Assembly: GCA_027365345.1 (NCBI GenBank)
Contig: DAHXNO010000037.1
Coordinates: 1-46,645, forward strand
Origin: Granulicella sp.
GTDB lineage: Bacteria; Acidobacteriota; Terriglobia; Terriglobales; Acidobacteriaceae
Reading direction: 5' to 3'
DNA: 46,645 nt
Below the pieces are notes generated by a model. The model was given only the letters and a program-made list of their open reading frames with translations. It ran no database searches and was not told the DNA's origin. Positions 1 to 7,651 of this stretch are shown in pieces. Positions within the stretch are counted from its first letter, which is position 1. The number at the start of each line of letters is the position of its first letter. The position numbers and the translations under genes were made by a program.

Positions 1-540
1 TCTCTTCCAGCGCCTCATGGAGCGGCTGCGATGCGTGGCACGCGGGCCGGATGGATTTGCTCCCGTCCTCGCCACGCCGCTACGCGCCTGATTTCGCTGC
101 GCATATCGTGCATAGCTTTTTATGCAGAACCATCTGAAGTGATTCAAATGCTTGCCGCGCTGGTCCTCAAAAAATCGGAAACGGGGGGAGACTCAGAGGC
201 TCAAGATACTGGCACAACACCGCTACTCACAAACTGCGGCACCTGTCGTGTGTCCAGCCTCTGCATAAATTAGGTGACCACGGCCAAGGTGTGCCGCAGG
301 ATTACGCGGAAGCCTATTTCTGAGTGGACCTCGCGGCAGTTGGGAAAAATGATGGCGCAGATGGGGATAAAATCGACAGGAGCCGGGACGTGAGCAGCAT
401 CTCATCTCTCGCCCATCGATCTTTCTCGCGAACAAGAGTGAGCGCGCAAATGGTTTGAGGGTCACGCCTCTGCGCAGTAATCCGGCTTCGGCAAGCCTAG
501 AACCATATACGAATCAGGGTTGAGGCTCGCCCGGCCAAAC
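1..540. other. gene-poor left edge
   Basis: I see no convincing coding region here. The open frames are short, lack ribosome-binding sites and overlap on both strands. The stretch directly precedes transposase remnants, so it is probably decayed mobile or integrated DNA, but I cannot identify its source from the sequence. Confidence 0.4.
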
Positions 541-550
541 GCATCTGATC

Positions 551-874
551 TTGGATCTATCGACCACAGCCTGGACGCTGGTTCGAGCGCTCCGGCGGCT
601 GGCTGTGGAAGGCGCCGAGTGGGCCGAGGCGCAAGTGGATACAATCCGCCTGAAGCTCTTCAAGGTCGGCGCCATGGTCCGCATCAACGCCCGGCGCGTG
701 TGGCTGGAGATGAACGCCATCTGTCCGTGGAAGCAGATCTACTCCCAAACCTTCGACATCCTGCGCTGCTGGGATGCCAAACGACACCCCAAACAGACTT
801 TTCCACTGCTGCCGCACAAAGACGCGGGCGAAGCCATGGCCCGAATCCAACGTCGACCGCCGAGCATCAGCTGA
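551..874 (+). pseudogene. IS1380-like transposase C-terminal remnant
   Basis: The frame encodes about 107 residues resembling the C-terminal end of IS1380-type DDE transposases. The resemblance lies in a stretch of the form D-T-I-R-L-K-L-F-K-V-G-A followed by an arginine-rich strand (R-I-N-A-R-R-V-W-L) and a C-P-W-K segment, which in intact elements closes the protein. The catalytic DDE region that should lie upstream is missing, the frame has no good start or ribosome-binding site, and I see no terminal inverted repeats. I read it as a dead fragment. The family assignment rests on recalled consensus, not on a search. Confidence 0.6.
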
Positions 875-880
875 AAATAG

Positions 881-957
881 TCGCCGAACTGAAAAGCCAG
901 TGGGGCTGGGGCGGCTTCACCACGCAGGATACGGCTCGCTGCCAGACCGCCGCGTGA
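881..957 (+). pseudogene. second DDE transposase fragment
   Basis: In a different frame from the preceding remnant, about 25 residues read E-L-K-S-Q-W-G-W-G-G-F-T-T-Q-D-T-A-R-C-Q. This matches the segment after the last catalytic Glu in a group of DDE transposases (consensus N-Q-W-G-W-G-G-x-T-T-x-D). In an intact enzyme it would precede the C-terminal tail, yet here it follows one. It is therefore either a rearranged piece or the remains of a second element. A stop codon follows at once. Confidence 0.5.
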
Positions 958-1008
958 TCAGGACAACTGAACAGCCGACCCGGCCAGCTTGCCATAAGTC
1001 CGGGATGA

Positions 1009-1044
1009 TTGCGCCAATATAACAAGGTTTGTTATATTCAAAAT
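1009..1044 (+). promoter_or_regulatory. 23-bp palindromic operator over a likely leaderless promoter
   Basis: A perfect inverted repeat, AATATAACAA (1016-1025) and TTGTTATATT (1029-1038) with the 3-base spacer GGT, ends 6 bases before the ATG at 1045. TATATT (1033-1038) inside the right arm is a good -10 box, with a weak TTGCGC at 1009-1014 as -35 (18-base spacing). That would put the transcript start at or next to the ATG. There is no Shine-Dalgarno before the ATG, which fits a leaderless mRNA. The palindrome is the obvious site for autorepression by the HTH protein it precedes. Confidence 0.65.
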
Positions 1045-1731
1045 ATGACTGGGGACGAACTCAAAAACGCCCGCAAAGCATCTTCCTGGACGCAAGCCCA
1101 AGCTGCCGCGCGGCTCGGCGTGACCCAGGCCTATCTGTCGATGGTCGAGCGAGGAAAGCGAGCTGTCTGCTCAGAGCTCGCATCACGGGCGGTGGGAGTC
1201 TTTGACGTTCCGGCTACCGCGCTTCCTCTCACGGAGTACCGGCCACGGACTCACAACGCCAGCTTCTTCCAGACGATGCTGGGTAGTCTGGGCTATCCGG
1301 GCTTTGCCTATCTGCACGGCTCGATGCGGCTGAATCCCGCGGAGGTGCTGATGCAGGCGCTTGACTCAGACGATCTGGACTCGCGCGTCACCGAGGGGCT
1401 GGCCTGGCTGCCTCTGGCCTATCCGCATATGAACTGGGATTGGCTGACCGTGAATGCCAAGCTGCGGGATCGGCAGAACCGGCTGGCGTATGTGGTGGAG
1501 CTGGCGCGACAGGCGGCGGAGAAAGCCGACAAGCCCCAGTTGGAGGCCGAGTTGGCAGCCCGCGTGGCTAAACTAGAGCCCTCCCGTCTGGCGAGGGAAG
1601 ATACTCTGTGCAGAGAATCACTGACCCAGGCCGAACGCGCCTGGCTGCGCGAGCATCGGCCAAAACCAGCGAAGCACTGGAATCTGCTGACAGACCTAAG
1701 CGTGGAGCAACTCGATCATGTCGTCCTGTAA
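1045..1731 (+). CDS. Xre-family HTH protein, putative antitoxin/autoregulator
   Basis: This is a 228-residue protein with an N-terminal Cro/C1-type helix-turn-helix (about residues 5-60; core T-Q-A-Q-A-A-A-R-L-G-V-T-Q-A-Y-L-S-M-V-E). A C-terminal helical domain of about 150 residues contains N-P-A-E-V-L, a W-D-W-L motif, L-R-D-R-Q-N-R-L and a closing H-W-N-L-L-T-D-L motif. I recall this arrangement from HTH proteins encoded just ahead of nucleotidyltransferases, but the C-terminal domain has no function I can name. The ATG at 1045 is chosen because the only in-frame ATG upstream (1009) would place the palindrome inside the gene. The gene overlaps the next one by 14 bases, indicating coupled translation. 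By analogy with AbiEi and other HTH antitoxins it probably represses the operon and may neutralise the downstream protein; both are inferences. Confidence 0.75.
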   Translation: MTGDELKNARKASSWTQAQAAARLGVTQAYLSMVERGKRAVCSELASRAVGVFDVPATALPLTEYRPRTHNASFFQTMLGSLGYPGFAYLHGSMRLNPAEVLMQALDSDDLDSRVTEGLAWLPLAYPHMNWDWLTVNAKLRDRQNRLAYVVELARQAAEKADKPQLEAELAARVAKLEPSRLAREDTLCRESLTQAERAWLREHRPKPAKHWNLLTDLSVEQLDHVVL

Positions 1732-2374
1732 ACGACCGCCGGAGCCTTGGGACTCCTTCTTCAAGGATCTGGACGCGGCAGTTGATACAAACGTGCGCAT
1801 CGACTGTCTCGGCGGCTTCGTCGTCACGCCGCTCTATGGTCTGGAGCGGCCCACTGCGGATGTCGATGTCATCGAGCTGGCGCCGTTTGCTGCCGCCGAA
1901 GCCTTGATGGCGCTTGGCGCTCGCGGCGGGCTGCTGCATCAAAAGTACCGCATCTATCTTGATCGGGTGGCTGTTGCCGTCATCCCCGAGAATTACGAAG
2001 ACCGTCTTACGGAGATGTTCGCCGGCGCTTACCGCAGCCTCCATTTGATGGCCCTCGATCCCTACGACCTGGCATTATCGAAACTGGAGAGAAACAGCCA
2101 GAAAGACCGCGACGACGTGCGCTTTCTGGCGCGCAGCGCTCCCTTTGATCTCAACATCCTTCAGGAGCGTTACGCAACGGAGTTGCGTTGGCAGCTCGGT
2201 ATCCCCAAGAGAGAAGATCTGACCATGCAGTTGTGGCTTGATCTGATTCACGAGGACCGCGGCATGGCTCAGCAGAAGGTCGCCTTCTTTAGCAAAACCG
2301 CGAAGCGGTCTTGCAGCTTGTTCCCTTTCTCGTTTGTCAAGAAGGTAAGATCAGATGAACTGTGGGTCCTTTAG
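1718..2374 (+). CDS. DUF6036/AbiEii-like nucleotidyltransferase, putative toxin
   Basis: The 218-residue protein shows a minimal nucleotidyltransferase core: L-G-G at 31-33, then R-P-T-A-D-V-D-V at 44-51 supplying the metal-binding D48 and D50. A later motif, A-L-D-P-Y-D-L-A-L-S-K-L-E-R-N-S-Q-K-D-R-D-D-V-R-F-L (about 112-137, written with breaks), is typical of DUF6036/AbiEii-type proteins. Related enzymes include toxins that nucleotidylate tRNA or other targets, but the substrate here is unknown. GGAG at 1704-1707 sits 10 bases before the ATG, inside the end of the HTH gene. Bicistronic layout, overlap and position beside transposon debris favour a toxin-antitoxin or defence role. The last 25 residues, basic and hydrophobic, look unlike the rest and may be a variable tail. 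Confidence 0.72.
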   Translation: MSSCKRPPEPWDSFFKDLDAAVDTNVRIDCLGGFVVTPLYGLERPTADVDVIELAPFAAAEALMALGARGGLLHQKYRIYLDRVAVAVIPENYEDRLTEMFAGAYRSLHLMALDPYDLALSKLERNSQKDRDDVRFLARSAPFDLNILQERYATELRWQLGIPKREDLTMQLWLDLIHEDRGMAQQKVAFFSKTAKRSCSLFPFSFVKKVRSDELWVL

Positions 2375-2500
2375 TTCCTGGCCTGAAATGAAATTGTCGC
2401 CAAGTAAATAACACAATTTGGACGGTGGTTGTTGATTCCTTGAGCGCATACCAAGATCCCTTTCTGCTTCCAAAGGCATGGCAGGTTCTACACTAGGTAG

Positions 2501-2902
2501 ATGGCAGAGCATACGACAGGTTACACAGACGACCACGCGAAGGCCGGGCTCGATACGAGGTTTCCGGCGATTGAGACCTGGCAAAATCAGTTTCGCGCCT
2601 ATGAGATCCTGATCGACGATCCGGAGTTCACCAGCGTCTGCCCCAAGACAGGGCTGCCGGACTTTGGCGTTTTGACCATCCGTTATATGCCCCGGGAACT
2701 GTGCCTGGAGCTGAAGAGTCTGAAGGAGTATCTGTTCACCTACCGGAACCTGGGAATCTTTCAGGAGAACGTTGTGAACCAGGTGCTGGACGATGTGGTG
2801 AAGGCTACCAACCCGGTATGGGCTGAGGTGAAGGGAGATTTTCGGCCGAGGGGTGGGATCTCGACGGTGGTGACGGCCAGGTATCCACGGAAGGAAGACT
2901 GA
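2501..2902 (+). CDS. queF: NADPH-dependent 7-cyano-7-deazaguanine reductase QueF (type I)
   Basis: QueF reduces the nitrile of preQ0 to the amine of preQ1 in queuosine biosynthesis (cytosol). The 133 residues include the nucleophilic Cys47 in S-V-C-P-K-T-G-L-P-D-F-G, with the general-acid Asp54. The family signature E-L-K-S-L-K-E-Y follows at 70-77, then R-N-x-G-I-F-x-E, and the motif R-G-G-I-S lies near the C-terminus. The length fits the short unimodular (YkvM/cyanobacterial) type rather than the E. coli double-domain type. Other queuosine genes are not adjacent. AGGTAG lies only 1 base before the ATG, too close for a standard ribosome-binding site, so initiation is not well explained. Confidence 0.93.
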   Translation: MAEHTTGYTDDHAKAGLDTRFPAIETWQNQFRAYEILIDDPEFTSVCPKTGLPDFGVLTIRYMPRELCLELKSLKEYLFTYRNLGIFQENVVNQVLDDVVKATNPVWAEVKGDFRPRGGISTVVTARYPRKED

Positions 2903-2917
2903 TATTCTCGGCAGACG

Positions 2918-4210
2918 ATGGCCAGCGGCTCGATGATGGCAGCGAAACCTGAGCGGCATGCGGTGAAGGGCGCCGTGATGGCGCTCTGTCTGCTGACGGC
3001 GATGAACTTTGTCAACTATCTGGACCGGTACATCCTACCGGCGGTGCAGGAGCAGATGAAGCGCGAGTTTCATCTCTCCGACAACCAGATTGGATCGCTG
3101 ACGCTATGGTTCTTTGTGGCCTATGTTCTGGCCTCGCCGGTGACCGGGTGGCTGGGTGACCGATTTCCCCGCAAGCCGATGATCGTGATTGCGGCGCTGA
3201 TGATTGCGGCGACCAATCTTCTTACCGCCTACGGACACAGCTATGCCAGCCTCAACCTGCGCCATGCGGCGCTGGGCGTCGGAGAGGCCAGCTTTGGGAT
3301 CTTTGCTCCGGCGTTGCTGGCCGACTACTTTGCCGACGACCAGCGCAATGCTGTGCTGACGGTGTTCAACGTGGCGATTCCGGTGGGAGCGGCGATGGGA
3401 TATCTCTTCGGCGGGGTGGTGGCGGCGGAGCATGGATGGCGGATGGCGTTTGCCGTCTCCGCAGCGCCGGGCGCGGTGATTGCCCTGCTGATCCTGTTCC
3501 TGATGAGGGAGCCGACGTCTGGAGATGGAGATGGAACAGCGGTGAAGGCCAGGCATGGAATGGACAGGGGCTCGATTGGCTCGTTGCTGACCAATAAGGC
3601 CTATCTCTGCTCCATCATGGGTTATGCCGCCGTAACGTTCTCGCTGGGAGGGATCTCGTGGTGGATGCCGTCTTTTCTGAATCGGGTGGAGGGCCGGTCG
3701 CTGGCGGCTTCGGGAACCTTGATGGGTGGCATCACGGTGGTCTGCGGGCTGGGTGGAACGCTGGCAGGGGGCGCGCTGGCGCAGTGGTGGTCCAGGCGAA
3801 CGGCGAAGGCGCTGTACCTGGTGCCGGCGCTGAGCGCCATTCTGGCTGTGCTGCCGGGGATGGTATGTTTCTTTGGGCCGAGCCGCATGACCATCTCAGC
3901 GCTCAGCGCAGCGGTGTTCCTGGTGTTTCTGGGAACCGGACCGGTGAATGCCGCCACGCTGAACGCGGTTCCCGCGCGGTTGCGCGCGACGGCGATGGCG
4001 GGGCAGTTGTTTGCCTTGCACGTGTTCGGCGATGCGTTTTCTCCCAAGATCATTGGGATGGTCAGCGACCGCTCCAATCTGCGGCTGGGGCTGGGGCTGA
4101 CGCTGGTTACGTTTGTGCTGGCGGCGGCGATCTTCTTTGCCGGAGCCAGGTACGCGCCGCCCTTGACCCACTCCCTGGAGGGAGCGGCAGGTGAAGCATG
4201 CACGGCTTGA
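2918..4210 (+). CDS. MFS transporter, Spinster-like
   Basis: This is a 430-residue inner-membrane protein with about 12 hydrophobic segments and the MFS loop motif G-W-L-G-D-R-F-P-R-K (about 78-87) between helices 2 and 3. The N-terminal N-Y-L-D-R-Y and the G-E-A-S-F segment in helix 4 resemble Spinster-type carriers, whose substrates include lipids and small organic molecules. The substrate here is unknown. The gene begins 15 bases after queF and ends 13 bases inside the glycosyltransferase gene, so the two are very likely cotranscribed. ATGs at 2933 and 2936 are alternative starts; none has a clear ribosome-binding site. Confidence 0.82.
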   Translation: MASGSMMAAKPERHAVKGAVMALCLLTAMNFVNYLDRYILPAVQEQMKREFHLSDNQIGSLTLWFFVAYVLASPVTGWLGDRFPRKPMIVIAALMIAATNLLTAYGHSYASLNLRHAALGVGEASFGIFAPALLADYFADDQRNAVLTVFNVAIPVGAAMGYLFGGVVAAEHGWRMAFAVSAAPGAVIALLILFLMREPTSGDGDGTAVKARHGMDRGSIGSLLTNKAYLCSIMGYAAVTFSLGGISWWMPSFLNRVEGRSLAASGTLMGGITVVCGLGGTLAGGALAQWWSRRTAKALYLVPALSAILAVLPGMVCFFGPSRMTISALSAAVFLVFLGTGPVNAATLNAVPARLRATAMAGQLFALHVFGDAFSPKIIGMVSDRSNLRLGLGLTLVTFVLAAAIFFAGARYAPPLTHSLEGAAGEACTA

Positions 4211-5547
4211 GCTTGCATCTGCAGGTTACGGAGTTCTGGCAGGGTGTGATGCGCAGCGCTGCCTGGGTGCTGGGGTTGGTGTGGGTGCTGCGCACGTATG
4301 ACCTGGTGTTCCGGGTTCCGGCGATGCCGAACCTGACGATGATGGATTGGGACGAGATGCCGGAGGGCACGCCGAGCCTGACGGTGGTGGTTCCGGCCCG
4401 CGATGAGGTGGAGAAGATTGGAGCGACGCTGGACGCGCTGCTGGCGGCGGACTACCCGGCGTTGAGAGTGCTGGTGGTGGATGACCGCTCGAAGGACGGA
4501 ACCGCGGAGCTTGTTGACCGCTATGTGGGAGAGTACGCGGAGCGGCAGCGAACCCGCGGGCCGGGGAGATGGCCGGGACCGGAGAGTCTGGCTGCAATCC
4601 ATATCACGGATCTGCCTGACGGCTGGTTGGGCAAGACCTTTGCGTTGATGGTGGGCACGGAGAACAGCGACTCCGAGTATCTTCTTTTTACCGATGGCGA
4701 TGTGCTGTTTTCACCTTCGGTGCTGCGCCGAGCCATGGTGTATGCGCAGGAGACTGGCGCCGACCACCTGGTGGTTCTGCCGACGGTGCAGGTGAAGTCC
4801 TGGGACGAGGGTGTTTTGCTGGGGTTTCTGCAGGCGCTAGGGGTGTGGGCGTCCCGACCGTGGAAGATTGAGGATCCCAAGGCGCGCCGGGATGTGGCTG
4901 GGATTGGAGCCTTCAATCTGGTGCGGCGCACGGCGCTGGAGGAGATTGGCGGATGGCTGCCGCAGCGCCTGGCTGTATTGGAGGACATAACCCTGGGCCG
5001 CCGGATGAAGGCCGCAGGGATGCGCCAGCGCCTGGCGTTTGCTCCGGGCCTGGTGTTGGTTCACTGGGCGAGTGGATGGGGCGGACTGCTGCGGAACATG
5101 ACCAAGAACTTGTTTGCAGCATTCAACTTTCAGCCCCTGCTGGTGCTGCTGGCGTGGCTTTGGATTGGCGTCTTCTTTCTGCTGCCGCTGGCGGGGCTGG
5201 TGTGGCTGCCCACGCTGTTGCCGTCCGTGGTGATTCTGTGCTGCATTGGGGCTACTTATCGCGTGCTGGGTATGGTGAGTTTGATTGATGCGCGCTATGC
5301 GTGGCTGTATCCATTGGGAGCGTTTGGTGTGCTGTATGCCACGTTACGATCAATGGTTGTGGTGACCGTGCAGCGCGGAGTGGTGTGGCGAGGGACGCAT
5401 TACCCTCTGCGTGAGCTACGGAAGCACAACAGCCCAATGGCGTGGGAGCGGGAGGCGCGCCAGCAGCGGGATGAAGGGATCCGGGCGAAGCGCGTGGCAA
5501 GGAGAGCGGCCAAATCAGAGCGGCGGCGGCGAGCCAGGAAGGGGTGA
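4198..5547 (+). CDS. GT2-family membrane glycosyltransferase (HpnB/CrtQ-like)
   Basis: The 449-residue protein has an N-terminal membrane helix, then a GT-A fold glycosyltransferase domain. The nucleotide-sugar motif V-V-D-D-R-S-K-D-G-T is near 90-99, the DxD-type motif T-D-G-D-V near 166-170, and the putative catalytic L-E-D-I-T-L near 261-266. Two or three C-terminal membrane helices and a very basic tail follow. The P-D-G-W-L-G-K stretch and overall layout recall hopanoid-associated HpnB and carotenoid CrtQ enzymes, but no hopanoid or carotenoid gene is adjacent, so the acceptor is open. AGGTGA at 4189-4194 lies inside the end of the MFS gene. The carrier and glycosyltransferase may act on the same lipid-linked product (inference). 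Confidence 0.8.
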   Translation: MHGLSLHLQVTEFWQGVMRSAAWVLGLVWVLRTYDLVFRVPAMPNLTMMDWDEMPEGTPSLTVVVPARDEVEKIGATLDALLAADYPALRVLVVDDRSKDGTAELVDRYVGEYAERQRTRGPGRWPGPESLAAIHITDLPDGWLGKTFALMVGTENSDSEYLLFTDGDVLFSPSVLRRAMVYAQETGADHLVVLPTVQVKSWDEGVLLGFLQALGVWASRPWKIEDPKARRDVAGIGAFNLVRRTALEEIGGWLPQRLAVLEDITLGRRMKAAGMRQRLAFAPGLVLVHWASGWGGLLRNMTKNLFAAFNFQPLLVLLAWLWIGVFFLLPLAGLVWLPTLLPSVVILCCIGATYRVLGMVSLIDARYAWLYPLGAFGVLYATLRSMVVVTVQRGVVWRGTHYPLRELRKHNSPMAWEREARQQRDEGIRAKRVARRAAKSERRRRARKG

Positions 5548-5847
5548 GGGTTCGCTGCGTCGGGCTGCTGGGTAGACTTCGCCGGCCAGAGTGGCGACCA
5601 TGCGTCCCAGTTTCAGCCTATGCCGGTGGGTGGACTGTTCTTGCTGTTGAGGAGAACAAGGCGTTGCGAAGAGCTACGTTGCCGCGCTGCGGATCAGAAT
5701 GACTTGGCGCGAGCGGCTCGTGATTTCCAGAGCGCCGCGTCCAGGGGCCGTGTCCGGCATCGGCTTGCGGAGGGGTGAAGGTGGATCTGCAAACGGAGGG
5801 TCTGGCTTTGAGCCAGACCCTCCGTTTGGCGTTGTGGCGTGAGAGGG
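5548..5847. other. convergent intergenic region
   Basis: This is the spacer between the convergent glycosyltransferase and DUF4382 genes. Apart from the strong hairpin at 5790-5828 I see no gene; the open frames lack ribosome-binding sites. Confidence 0.5.
5790..5828. terminator. 18-bp stem hairpin between convergent genes
   Basis: The left arm (5790-5807) and right arm (5811-5828) pair perfectly over 18 bp around the loop TTG. The hairpin lies 20 bases beyond the stop of the minus-strand DUF4382 gene and is also the only strong hairpin after the plus-strand glycosyltransferase gene. It lacks a clear U-tract on either strand (only GTTT and AAAC at the stem ends). It is probably a bidirectional terminator or mRNA-stabilising hairpin. 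Confidence 0.65.
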
Positions 5848-7293
5848 TTATTGACAGCCGGTGAATGCGGCGGTGGCTGCGGTTGTGGTTTGTCCGGGCG
5901 CCACAGCCAATGGGCCGCCAGCAACGCCTGAGGCGGTGGGTGCTGCGGTGGTTATCTTGATTTCGCTTGTAGAACAATCCGGCGCACCGCCCGAACCTGG
6001 TTCCTCAGCCTGCAAATCAACCGTATCGGTGACCGGTGTGGCGGTTGCCTGGGTGAACCTGGAACCTGAGGATGAGTAGACGCCTGTGTTTGGCCAGACA
6101 CCGGGAACCATCAGCGTGTAGGAGGCGCAGTCGGTTCCGGTGGGACAGGTGCTGCCTGGCGCCGTAGCATAGGCTCCACTCATGAGATTTTGCGAAGGCA
6201 ACAAGGGTATGGTGACCAGTGGGCCGGACGAGGTTGCCTGCTGCAGCGCAGAGACCTGAACATCCGCAACCGTGGCCGCTGGAGGCATCGCGCTATTCTG
6301 GGAGGTGATCTGCCCGTTGATCGTGGCCTGCATGGTGCTCTCCATCAATGGGATAGTTCCAGCAGTTTCTCCGGGTTGGACTCCCGTTTCCACGCCAAGC
6401 GAGAATGCAACGCCAGCGCCATCGACGCCAACAGCGACGATGTCATAGGAGCCTGCCGGCAGTGGGCAGAAGACAAAACCGCCTGTGGTTGGATCCGCGG
6501 CTGTGCTCATCACGATGCGATCCACGCCAGTTGAATCCGGCTGCTCGGCAGCTACAACGACCGTGCCGCCCACGAGCGGCTTGCCGCTGGCAGAGCTGAC
6601 GATGGTTCCATTGATCGAGGTGGATGTGGTGGATACTTCTCCTGCATGAAGGACGGGCTTGAGTCGAAATGTTCCGTTCCCTTCCTGAATGATCGAGGAG
6701 CAGGTGTTGAAGTCGATGTCGAGATCTTCTGTTTGTCCGCTCGATACATTGAACGAGCCGCCGGCGATTTGACCGGAGGGAATCTTCAAGCCGGTCTGCG
6801 CTTCACTGGAGAGCGCAAGATCATGCACGGTTCCGTCACTGAGCACCACGCAGTTGGCGTAGGAGCCGCAGGCATTCTTCGGGACGGAAGACGCGGAGGA
6901 GTCCGGAGCTAACATGATGCGGATCTGTTGGTAGCTGCCGGCCTGTATTTCCTGCGTGGATCCGAGGCTGGCGAGAAAGCATTGATTGTTGGCCTCGCCC
7001 AGCAGGTCGACTTGTTGAGGAGCGCCCGCTTTTAATGTCGGAGTGAGATCGACAAAGCTGGAGTCGCCCGATCCGGCGTCAGCATTCGTGCTGGCCTCAA
7101 CGTCGGTGATGCTTACGTATACGTGGGCAAACTCGCCGTTTGGCACCTGACAGGCGGCGGGGTCGCTAATGGTGGTATTGACGGTCGCGGCTTGCGGAGT
7201 GCTGGTCTGCATGGAGTTATAGCTCGAATTGCAACCAAAGATGAACAAGCCGAGGAGAATCAGCGCCGATGAGACGGGGAGGAATTTACGCAT
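5848..7293 (-). CDS. DUF4382-type lipoprotein with carboxypeptidase-regulatory-like domain
   Basis: The 481-residue protein begins with a lipoprotein signal peptide (MRKFLPVSS, a hydrophobic core, then I-F-G-C, so Cys21 is the lipidation site). AAGGAG lies 8 bases upstream, which fixes the start at 7293 rather than the longer frame to 7350. Residues about 35-220 match the DUF4382 pattern (V-Y-V-S-I-T-D-V-E-A, then Y-Q-Q-I-R-I-M-L, then D-L-D-I-D-F-N). A Ig-like carboxypeptidase-regulatory-type segment follows (S-I-N-G-T-I-V-S...P-L-P-A-G-S-Y-D-I-V-A-V). The Ser/Thr/Ala-rich C-terminal third is low in charge. Such proteins are abundant in Acidobacteriota and of unknown function; the lipid anchor suggests the cell envelope. 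Confidence 0.8.
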   Translation of the reverse strand: MRKFLPVSSALILLGLFIFGCNSSYNSMQTSTPQAATVNTTISDPAACQVPNGEFAHVYVSITDVEASTNADAGSGDSSFVDLTPTLKAGAPQQVDLLGEANNQCFLASLGSTQEIQAGSYQQIRIMLAPDSSASSVPKNACGSYANCVVLSDGTVHDLALSSEAQTGLKIPSGQIAGGSFNVSSGQTEDLDIDFNTCSSIIQEGNGTFRLKPVLHAGEVSTTSTSINGTIVSSASGKPLVGGTVVVAAEQPDSTGVDRIVMSTAADPTTGGFVFCPLPAGSYDIVAVGVDGAGVAFSLGVETGVQPGETAGTIPLMESTMQATINGQITSQNSAMPPAATVADVQVSALQQATSSGPLVTIPLLPSQNLMSGAYATAPGSTCPTGTDCASYTLMVPGVWPNTGVYSSSGSRFTQATATPVTDTVDLQAEEPGSGGAPDCSTSEIKITTAAPTASGVAGGPLAVAPGQTTTAATAAFTGCQ

Positions 7294-7651
7294 ACGAGGT
7301 GCTCCTTGGTGGGATCTGTGACCTTCGAGAGAGATGGCGCCATGCTTCAAGATGAAATCGTGCGGCCAATTATTATTTTCCGTGGTATTTGTGCTTCCTC
7401 GTTGCAGTGTATGTAGCTGCCCAAGTTAGAATCTGACGGTTTTGGCTTGGTTGCTTGATGCACTGATACCTTGCGTTCCCGATTTGGGAGTGCTGTCTGT
7501 TGCGCGGGGTGGGGACAGAACACTGCGATAGGTTTATCGCTGGAGTCTATCGCTGGATACGGCATTTGAAGATCTTTCCCGGGCAAACCGATGGGGATGG
7601 TTTGCGAGTCACGTCAGAAATTCATGAACGAATATTCATGCATGCGCCAGG
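7294..7651. other. intergenic region upstream of the DUF4382 gene
   Basis: There is no gene here. The region follows the sucA stop and precedes the lipoprotein gene on the minus strand, so it should hold the latter's promoter, but I find no convincing -35/-10 pair. It contains the small repeat cluster at 7525-7557. Confidence 0.5.
7525..7557. repeat. short inverted plus direct repeat cluster
   Basis: GCGATA (7525-7530) and TATCGC (7535-7540) form a perfect 6-bp inverted repeat around GGTT. TATCGCTGGA occurs at 7535-7544 and again at 7548-7557, a 13-base period. It could be a regulator-binding site or chance. Confidence 0.35.

Noticed and set aside
578-592. GGTTCGAGCGCTCC, resembling a tRNA T-arm
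   Set aside because: No acceptor stem or anticodon arm can be built around it and it lies within the transposase remnant.
2375-2500. Possible preQ1 riboswitch ahead of queF
   Set aside because: I could not find the small pseudoknot pattern with its A-rich tail next to the start.
3622-4602. Open frame of 326 codons on the minus strand
   Set aside because: It is antisense to the MFS and glycosyltransferase genes and is rich in Arg/His/Pro, as expected of a shadow frame.
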